Shown here: one piece after another, positions 58,221-64,000 of the stretch
How the letters are laid out: the number at the start of each line of letters is the position of its first letter
Numbering within the stretch: position 1 is the stretch's first letter
Assembly: GCF_001053185.1 (NCBI RefSeq)
Contig: NZ_CSTD01000006.1
Span: 186,001 to 250,000 of the forward strand
Source: Mycobacterium bohemicum DSM 44277
GTDB lineage: Bacteria; Actinomycetota; Actinomycetes; Mycobacteriales; Mycobacteriaceae
Length of the DNA stretch: 64,000 nucleotides
Direction: 5' to 3'
Notes under the pieces: generated by a model
Told to the model about the DNA's origin: nothing
Databases searched by the model: none
What the model saw: the letters and a program-made list of their open reading frames with translations, nothing else
Translations under genes and position numbers: made by a program

Positions 58221-59276
58221 ATGCGGCTGCGTCGCAGCGTACTCAGCGCGCCGGGGATCAAGCGCAGGCGCCGCGGCACGGGGTTTGCGTACTGCGGTCC
58301 CGGGGGCGAGCCCGTCGCCGATCCGCAGACCCTCCAGCGCATCAAGGACCTGGTGATTCCACCGGCATGGAAGGACGTCTGGATCTCGCCGCACCCCAAC
58401 GGTCACATCCAGGCCGTCGGGGTCGACGCCGCCGGCCGTCGCCAGTACCTCTACCACACCGCCTGGCAGCAGGAGCGCGCCGAGGAGAAGTTCGACCGCG
58501 TCCTGCAGCTGTCCACCCGGTTGCCCGCGTGGCGCGCCGCCGTCGCAAAGGACTTGTCGCGCAACGGTTTAACCCGGGAGCGGGTGTTGGCGCTGGCGCT
58601 GCGTCTGCTGGATCGCGGCTACTTCCGCGCCGGCGGGGAGCAGTACGCCGAAGAAAACGAGTCCTACGGGCTGGCCACGCTCTTGTGCGAGCACGTCAGC
58701 GTCCATCGTCACGCGGTCGAGTTCGACTTCCCCGCCAAGAGCGGGGTGCGGCGCAAGGTCAAGATCGAGGATCCCGAGGTGGTCCGGGCGGTGCGGGCGC
58801 TGCGGCGGCGTCCGGACTGCGGCGGACGATTGCTGGCGTGCCGCACCGCGTCCGGCTGGGCCGACGTTCGCTCCGACGACCTCAATGCTCGGTTCAAGGA
58901 GCTGGTCGGCGACGAGTACAGCGTCAAGGACCTGCGGACCTGGCATGGCACCGTGCTGGCCGCGACGGCGTTCGCCGACGCGGACCCCGCCGTGTCGGGG
59001 CGGGTGGCCAAGCGCGTGGAGTCCGCGGTGATGAAAGAGGTCGCCGAGGGGCTCGGCAACACCCCCGCCGTCGCGCGCGGCTCCTATGTGGACCCGCGCG
59101 TCGTCGCCGGTTACGAACAGGGCCTCACCATCGCCGCGGCGGCCCGGCGCGCCGAACGGACCCCCGATCCGGACGCGGCGCAGGGAATCCTGGAAAAGGC
59201 CACCCGCATGCTGATCCGGCGAGTGGCCAAGGGGCACAGCGACTCCGGGCCCCCGGCCCTGGCCAAGACCGCCTGA
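58221..59276 (+). CDS. DNA topoisomerase IB (poxvirus/bacterial type)
   Basis: This 351-residue type IB topoisomerase relaxes supercoils by a 3'-phosphotyrosyl intermediate. The N-terminal domain has IPPAWKDVWISPHPNGHIQA. The catalytic core has YRN/RTWHGT-type residues (KDLRTWHGTVLAA), and the nucleophile is probably Tyr289 in ARGSYVDPRVV. The C-terminal Lys/Ala-rich tail is short. These enzymes are scattered in bacteria and accessory to topoisomerase I (TopA). The ATG follows GGAGACGGGG. A direct duplication of GACCGCCTGA overlaps the stop. Confidence 0.92.
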   Translation: MRLRRSVLSAPGIKRRRRGTGFAYCGPGGEPVADPQTLQRIKDLVIPPAWKDVWISPHPNGHIQAVGVDAAGRRQYLYHTAWQQERAEEKFDRVLQLSTRLPAWRAAVAKDLSRNGLTRERVLALALRLLDRGYFRAGGEQYAEENESYGLATLLCEHVSVHRHAVEFDFPAKSGVRRKVKIEDPEVVRAVRALRRRPDCGGRLLACRTASGWADVRSDDLNARFKELVGDEYSVKDLRTWHGTVLAATAFADADPAVSGRVAKRVESAVMKEVAEGLGNTPAVARGSYVDPRVVAGYEQGLTIAAAARRAERTPDPDAAQGILEKATRMLIRRVAKGHSDSGPPALAKTA

Positions 59277-59583
59277 GACCGCCTGAGACCGAGCGCACCC
59301 CGCCGCCCGCGCACCGACGCCCCAGCAACCCGGATGCGTTCGCCACCCGTCGGGGTTCCGGCGGCCCTGACAAAAGGCTGAGAATCCCGCCCGGTGTGGG
59401 AATAACCGCGGCGATTGTGGGAACCCGCAACGGGGTGGTCAGTGCGCAGGCGCGTCCACCCGATCGCCCGCGGTGAAAAAACACCGGCGCAGCGACCATC
59501 CCCAGAACCCCCGTCGTTGCGGCGCCCTTGTGACCGCCGGCAGCGCGAGGTCAGCACGCGGACCGTCCAAGGAGGAAAAGTCA
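59277..59583. other. Intergenic region before the pyruvate-oxidase-like gene; no gene recognised
   Basis: About 300 bases lie here. The left end repeats GACCGCCTGA from the topoisomerase stop. The middle has GTGTGGGAATAACCGCGGCG (59394-59413) and a TGTGGGAACCCGCAACGGGG stretch without a clear sigma match. The right end has AAGGAGG, the ribosome site of the next gene. Confidence 0.4.
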
Positions 59584-61377
59584 ATGTCCAAACAAGAGGT
59601 TTCCGACTACCTGCTGGAGCGACTGCGCGCCTGGGGCGTCGAGCACGTCTTCGCGTTCCCCGGCGACGGCATCAACGGCATCCTCGCCGCGTTCGGCCGC
59701 GCGGACAACAAGCCCATGTTCATCCAATCGCGGCACGAGGAGATGAGCGCATTCGAGGCGGTTGGGTACGCCAAGTTCACCAACCGCGTCGGGGTGTGCA
59801 TGGCCACCTCGGGCCCCGGCGCCATCCACCTGCTCAACGGCCTCTACGACGCCAAACTCGACCACGTCCCGGTGGTGGCCATCGTCGGGCAGACCAACCG
59901 CAGCGCCATGGGCGGGTCCTACCAGCAAGAGGTCGACCTGCTGACCCTGTTCAAGGACGTCGCCAGCGACTACGTCCAAATGGTCACCGTCCCCGAGCAA
60001 TTGCCGAACGTGCTCGACCGCGCGATCCGGGTCGCCCTGGCCCAGCGCGCGCCCACGGCGATCATCATCCCGTCCGACGTGCAGGAGCTGGAGTACTCGC
60101 CGCCCACCCACGCCTTCAAGATGGTGCCGTCGAGCCTGGGCATCGAGTGGCCGGCCGTGGACCCCGACGACGCCGCGGTGAAGCGCGCGGCCGAGGTGCT
60201 CAACGCCGGCAAGAAGGTCGCCATGCTGGTCGGTCACGGCGCGGCCGGCGCGCGCGACGAGCTGATCGAGGTCGCCGACCTGCTCGGCGCCGGGGCGGCC
60301 AAGGCGCTGCTGGGCAAGGACGTGCTGAGTGACGAATTGCCCTGGGTGACAGGCTCTATCGGCCTGCTGGGGACCCGGCCCAGCTACGAGCTGATGCGGG
60401 ATTGCGACACCCTGCTCACGGTGGGTTCCAGCTTCCCCTACACGCAGTTCCTGCCCGGGTTCGAGCAGGCGCGCGCGGTGCAGATCGACATCGACGGCCG
60501 CTTCATCGGCATGCGCTACCCCTACGAGGTCAACCTCGTGTCGGATGCGAAGGCCGCGCTGCGCGCGCTGATCCCGCTGCTGCGGCGCAAGGAGGACCGC
60601 AAGTGGCGCGAGACCGTCGAGTCCAACGTGGCCCGCTGGTGGAAGACCATGGACATGGAGGCCAAGGTCAGCGCCGACCCGATCAACCCGATGCGGCTGT
60701 TCTCCGAGCTGTCTCCGATGCTGCCCGACGATGCCATCGTCACCGCGGATTCCGGCTCCTCGGCGAACTGGTACGCGCGCCAGCTGCGGTTCCGCGGAAA
60801 CATGCGGGGTTCGCTGTCGGGCAACCTGGCCACCATGGGCCCCGGGGTGCCGTATGCGATCGGCGCCAAGTTCGCGCACCCGCGCCGCCCCGTCATCGCC
60901 TTCGTCGGCGACGGCGCGATGCAGATGAACGGCATGGCCGAGCTGATCACCATCAAGCGGTACTGGCGGGAGTGGGGCGATCCGCGCCTGATCGTCGCGA
61001 TCCTGCACAACAACGACCTGAACCAGGTCACCTGGGAGATGCGCGCGATGGCCGGCTCGCCGAAATTCGCCGAGTCACAGAACCTCCCGGACGTCGACTT
61101 CGCCGCGTTCGCGGCCAGCCTCGGCCTCAACGCGATGGCGATCAAGGACCCGGACGAGCTCGGGGACGCCTGGCGCAACGCCCTCTCGTCGGACCGCCCC
61201 ACCGTCCTCGACGTCTTCACGGACCCCGACATGCCGCCCATCCCGCCGCACGCCACCTGGGACCAGTTCAAGTCGGCCACCACCGCCGTGCTGTCCGGCG
61301 ACGAGGACAGCGTCGGCTTCGTCAAGGTCGGCCTGAAGACCAAGGCGCAGGAGTTCCTCCCGCACAAGAAGAGCTGA
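59584..61377 (+). CDS. Thiamine-diphosphate enzyme, pyruvate oxidase/dehydrogenase (PoxB)-like
   Basis: This 597-residue ThDP enzyme has three domains: Pyr (1-180) with the catalytic Glu52 in SRHEEMSAFEAVGYAKF, a central FAD-type domain (about 190-330), and PP (about 380-545) with the ThDP/Mg motif VGDGAMQMNGMAELI near 440 and ILHNNDLNQ closing it. It is likely peripheral on the membrane, feeding electrons from pyruvate to quinone and releasing acetate. Acetolactate-synthase-like activity is less likely, as no regulatory subunit is present. The ATG has AAGGAGG eight bases upstream. Confidence 0.88.
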   Translation: MSKQEVSDYLLERLRAWGVEHVFAFPGDGINGILAAFGRADNKPMFIQSRHEEMSAFEAVGYAKFTNRVGVCMATSGPGAIHLLNGLYDAKLDHVPVVAIVGQTNRSAMGGSYQQEVDLLTLFKDVASDYVQMVTVPEQLPNVLDRAIRVALAQRAPTAIIIPSDVQELEYSPPTHAFKMVPSSLGIEWPAVDPDDAAVKRAAEVLNAGKKVAMLVGHGAAGARDELIEVADLLGAGAAKALLGKDVLSDELPWVTGSIGLLGTRPSYELMRDCDTLLTVGSSFPYTQFLPGFEQARAVQIDIDGRFIGMRYPYEVNLVSDAKAALRALIPLLRRKEDRKWRETVESNVARWWKTMDMEAKVSADPINPMRLFSELSPMLPDDAIVTADSGSSANWYARQLRFRGNMRGSLSGNLATMGPGVPYAIGAKFAHPRRPVIAFVGDGAMQMNGMAELITIKRYWREWGDPRLIVAILHNNDLNQVTWEMRAMAGSPKFAESQNLPDVDFAAFAASLGLNAMAIKDPDELGDAWRNALSSDRPTVLDVFTDPDMPPIPPHATWDQFKSATTAVLSGDEDSVGFVKVGLKTKAQEFLPHKKS

Positions 61378-61381
61378 CCGC

Positions 61382-61456
61382 TCACAGGGCGGAACGCGCG
61401 CCCCGCAGGTCCTCGACGAAGGCCTTGTAATACCCGGGGACCACATCACCAAGCAT
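61382..61456 (-). pseudogene. Possible 3' remnant of an unidentified gene
   Basis: On the reverse strand a 24-codon frame reads MLGDVVPGYYKAFVEDLRGA and a few more residues before TGA. It looks like a genuine protein C-terminus, and in-frame upstream codons (HSHRYT) extend it slightly before it runs into the start of the divergent gene. I cannot name the family. It could be noise. Confidence 0.25.
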
Positions 61457-61522
61457 GGTGTAGCGGTGGGAATGGGGGGTACTGCCGCACCAACGCAGCC
61501 TTCAAGGACTTCCAGGGGGAGC

Positions 61523-62590
61523 ATGGTGCCCGAGGACCCGGGAACAGCCGGCGGCGCCCGACGGGTGCGGCGAGTGGTCGCCGCGTGCGCGATCGCGGCG
61601 GCGGCCTGTTCGGCCCCGGAGACGCCGTCCAACGGCCTGGAAAGCTCGCCGGAGGTCCAGCTGTGGCGGGTCGGCGCGCTGCTGCACGAGCCGGTGTGGT
61701 CCTACCACTCGCACGCGCTGGTGGCCCTGACCGACGATCACCGCCTGGCCGAGGTCGCCGCCGCGAGCCCCGGCGAGGCGGCCACCCGGCTCTCGGCGCC
61801 GATGCCGGTGGGACGCAATGTCCAGATCAGCCAGAAGGACGACCGGGACGTGTACGTGCCACAGCCCGAACGCGACAAGGTCGCCGTCGTGGAACTCCAA
61901 ACCCTGCGCCAGGTGGGCGAATTCGACGCCGGACCGGCACCGGCCTACCTGTCACAGGACGCGGGGCTGCGGGTGTTGCTCGCCCTGTCCGCCGACGGCA
62001 CGTCGGTGACGCCGGTGGACGAGTACGGCTCCCGGGAGCTGCCGGCCGCCCCGATCACCGGCCTTCCCGCCACGAGCATCGACGGCGCGAACCGCGGCCG
62101 CGAGATCGACTACCACCTCTACGCCTCGTCGGGCATCCGCCATTACCAGGGCCGCACGTCGCCCCCGCGCGAGCGGGGTTCCCTGGGCCTGGACGTCGCG
62201 GTGTCGGCGGGCGACGGCACGGCGGTGAGCCGCAGCTACGTGGCCGGCCGCGACAGCGACGTCCTTTACGCGGCGGATTCGCGCCGCGGCGGGGACGGCA
62301 TGGAGGTGCTCGCGACCGCCCGGCTGGGATCGGCGATCCGGGAGCTGGCCACCGACGACTTCCGCATCTACGCGGCCACCGACCGCGAGGTGGCCGTCCT
62401 GGAGACGGACAGCTTCACGGGATTTCCCCAACGTCAGATTCCGGTGATCCGGACCATCGACTACCGGGCGGGGCTGCCGCCGGACGCCCAGGCGGCGCGG
62501 CTGTCCGGGATGGCCGTCGGGCCGCACCGGGTCTACCTCACCTTCGCGGAAGCGCCCTACGTCGTCAGCGTCGCCAAGCCGCGCGTGTGA
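61523..62590 (+). CDS. Putative lipoprotein with beta-propeller-like repeats
   Basis: This 355-residue protein has a basic start with RRVRR, a hydrophobic segment VVAACAIAAAACS giving a plausible lipobox Cys, then a long beta-rich region. Repeated strand patterns (DRDVYVPQPERDKVAVVEL, RIYAATDREVAVLETDSF, LSGMAVGPHRVYLTFAEAP) suggest a YVTN-type beta-propeller with binding rather than catalytic function. It is probably anchored on the outer face of the membrane. The start ATG follows AGGGGGAGC. Confidence 0.75.
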   Translation: MVPEDPGTAGGARRVRRVVAACAIAAAACSAPETPSNGLESSPEVQLWRVGALLHEPVWSYHSHALVALTDDHRLAEVAAASPGEAATRLSAPMPVGRNVQISQKDDRDVYVPQPERDKVAVVELQTLRQVGEFDAGPAPAYLSQDAGLRVLLALSADGTSVTPVDEYGSRELPAAPITGLPATSIDGANRGREIDYHLYASSGIRHYQGRTSPPRERGSLGLDVAVSAGDGTAVSRSYVAGRDSDVLYAADSRRGGDGMEVLATARLGSAIRELATDDFRIYAATDREVAVLETDSFTGFPQRQIPVIRTIDYRAGLPPDAQAARLSGMAVGPHRVYLTFAEAPYVVSVAKPRV

Positions 62591-62726
62591 TCGCCCTTCT
62601 GACAAGACAATTCGGCCGCCGGTAATCGCCGGGCGGCCCCGCGCCACCCGGGCACCGCGCGAACGGCCCTGGTACGCGCTGCGGTCGGCTAGATTCGGGG
62701 CAGGATCCGGCTAAGGAGGTTCCGGC

Positions 62727-63438
62727 GTGACCGACCCCGGAGATCCCTTCGCGAGCAACCCGTTCAGCTATGACCCGCTGGGCCGCGCCCCGCTGCCCCG
62801 CCCGCCCGCCTTCGCGCACGGCTCCCGCGGGCCCCACGGTCGAGCCCGCGGCCGTGGCCGCGCTGCTGCCCGGCGTGGACGCGCTCAGGAGCATCACCGG
62901 CGACGCCAGCCTGGAGGCGGGCCCGACGCGGGACAGTCCGCCCCGGCCGGAGGGCGACGATTCCGTCAGCCCCGCCGAGTGTTGGGGCAGCATCGCGCCC
63001 GGCAGCCCGGAGGCCTACCCGTCGGACTCCATCGCCGGTTATCACGCCGCGAAGATCTCCGACACCCGCACGCTCTTCAAGTCGCTCGAGATCGTCCAGG
63101 CGGTCGTGGCCTTTCGTGATGCGTCCGCGGCCCAATCACAGCTGGCGACGCTGCTCGCCGGCTGGAGTCGGTGCAGCGCGTCGACCGTGTGGTTCACGGT
63201 CACCGGTGTCGGACCGGTCCCGTACTCGCTGAGCGGCCCGGCCGACGCCGGCAACGGCATCAGCACCCTGGACCTGACGCCCAAGGGCCCGCGGCTGCGC
63301 ACCGTGCACGCGATCGCCGCCAAGGCCAACGTCATCGTCGACGTGTGCGTCACCGACGGCGGCACGACGGACGCCGAGCGCGCGCGGCAGTCCGCGATCG
63401 GCATCGCCAACTACGTGCTCGGCAAGATCCCCGGCTGA
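62727..63438 (+). pseudogene. PknH-C-type sensor domain protein, transmembrane segment lost by frameshifting deletion
   Basis: A GTG with AAGGAGG upstream starts TDPGDPFASNPFSYDPLG, RAPLPRPP. The frame then goes wrong, while a second frame carries SRTAPAGPTVEPAAVAALLP and the entire extracellular domain with paired Cys (PAECWGSIAPG, GWSRCSAS, VIVDVCVTDGG), matching the PknH_C sensor family. Intact relatives have a transmembrane helix between these parts, which is absent, so a deletion near 62805-62820 both removed it and shifted the frame. Expression of the sensor domain from an internal start (62770) would leave it cytoplasmic. Confidence 0.75.
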
Positions 63439-63477
63439 CGGCGCGGGCTGTCGGCGGGCGTCAGTAGGGTGGGCGCT

Positions 63478-64000
63478 ATGAAATATCTCGACGTTGAGGG
63501 CGTGGGACGGGTCAGCCGGATCGGACTGGGCACGTGGCAGTTCGGTTCCCGCGAATGGGGATACGGCGACGGCTACGCCTCGGGCGCCGCGGGCGACATC
63601 GTTCGCCGCGCCCTCGACTCTGGCGTGACGCTGTTCGACACGGCCGAGGTCTACGGGTTCGGGAAAAGCGAACGGATCCTCGGCGAGGCGCTCGGCGACC
63701 GGCGCGCCGAGGTCGCGGTCGCCAGCAAGATCATGCCCGTGGCCCCCTTCCCCGCGGTCGTGAAGCAGCGCGAGCGCGCCAGCGCGCGACGGCTCGGGCT
63801 GAGCCGCATCCCGCTCTACCAGATTCACCAGCCCAACCCGGTCGTCCCCGATTCGGTGATCATGCCCGGCATGCGCGACCTGCTGGAGAGCGGGGAGATC
63901 GGCGCCGCCGGCGTGTCCAACTACTCGCTGGACCGCTGGCGCAAGGCCGACGCGGCGCTCGGTCGGCCGGTCATCAGCAACCAGGTGCACTTCTCGCTCG
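63478..64000 (+). CDS. Aldo/keto reductase (3' end outside window)
   Basis: The first 174 codons of an NADPH-dependent aldo/keto reductase are present. The catalytic tetrad is visible: Asp and Tyr in LFDTAEVYGFG, Lys in VASKIMP, and His in YQIHQPNP. The cofactor region GVSNYSLDRW appears near the edge. The TIM-barrel start WQFGSREWGYG is typical of a group related to YajO/Tas. The ATG is 39 bases after the sensor-domain gene. The substrate is unknown. Confidence 0.9.
   Translation, partial: MKYLDVEGVGRVSRIGLGTWQFGSREWGYGDGYASGAAGDIVRRALDSGVTLFDTAEVYGFGKSERILGEALGDRRAEVAVASKIMPVAPFPAVVKQRERASARRLGLSRIPLYQIHQPNPVVPDSVIMPGMRDLLESGEIGAAGVSNYSLDRWRKADAALGRPVISNQVHFSL

Noticed and set aside
63478..64000. 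Aldo/keto reductase as a broken gene
   Set aside because: It simply runs off the end of the window with an open frame.

Overview
The window is high-GC (about 70% by eye) actinobacterial chromosome, almost certainly a slow-growing Mycobacterium of or near the M. avium complex. The evidence is a PPE-SVP protein, a DosS-type heme sensor kinase, MIRU-type repeats, a 13E12/DUF222 HNH gene, and gene order that follows the M. tuberculosis Rv3102c-Rv3106c and Rv3132c-Rv3171c blocks with pieces missing. I see no tRNA, rRNA, CRISPR array, phage or intact insertion sequence.

Layout. 0-4.7 kb: ftsE (cut by the window edge), a proline-rich membrane protein, an MscS channel, prfB, and divergent fprA. 4.7-8.4 kb: a DosS-like kinase with no response regulator beside it and two DosR-box-like sites upstream, a PPE gene, and a small membrane protein. 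8.4-12.9 kb: hisN, fadE24, fadE23, fadB4. 13.1-21.6 kb: a tightly overlapping catabolic gene run (homogentisate dioxygenase-like cupin, hydrolase, CoA-transferase, HMG-CoA-lyase family, TetR, acyl-CoA dehydrogenase, broken phosphotransferase, DUF6285, SnoaL-like, YceI). 21.6-37.2 kb: a receiver-like protein, then the 14-gene nuoA-N complex I operon, in which nuoG carries an internal deletion with frameshift and the nuoG/nuoH junction carries a MIRU-like insertion. 37.2-41.2 kb: a reverse-strand MoxR/DUF58 operon. 41.2-50.7 kb: a DUF222-HNH gene, a methyltransferase, a damaged SDR, TetR, and the Rv3168-Rv3169-aofH-hpx group plus a second, exported amine oxidase. 50.7-58.2 kb: STAS protein, AraC regulator, decayed glycosyltransferase/acyl-CoA dehydrogenase region, CsbD-like protein, NmrA-like protein, hemophore-like protein and topoisomerase IB, with several SigF-type promoter matches. 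58.2-64 kb: topoisomerase IB, pyruvate-oxidase-like enzyme, two secreted or sensor-type proteins, and the start of an aldo/keto reductase.

A theme is gene damage without any visible mobile element. nuoG, an APH-family gene, an SDR, a nucleotidyltransferase, an EEP-family hydrolase and a PknH-C-like protein all have internal deletions or frameshifts; a glycosyltransferase survives only as its first 40-odd codons; and the Rv3134c-dosR pair expected before dosS is absent. This fits a lineage undergoing reductive evolution (M. lepraemurium, a decaying M. avium relative, is one such case) or a draft assembly with collapsed segments. The sequence alone cannot separate these.

Functionally the window joins respiration (complex I, FprA, oxygen/redox sensing by DosS), fatty-acid and branched or aromatic acid catabolism (three FadE-type proteins, FadB4, CoA-transferase, lyase), amine oxidation, and envelope or stress functions.
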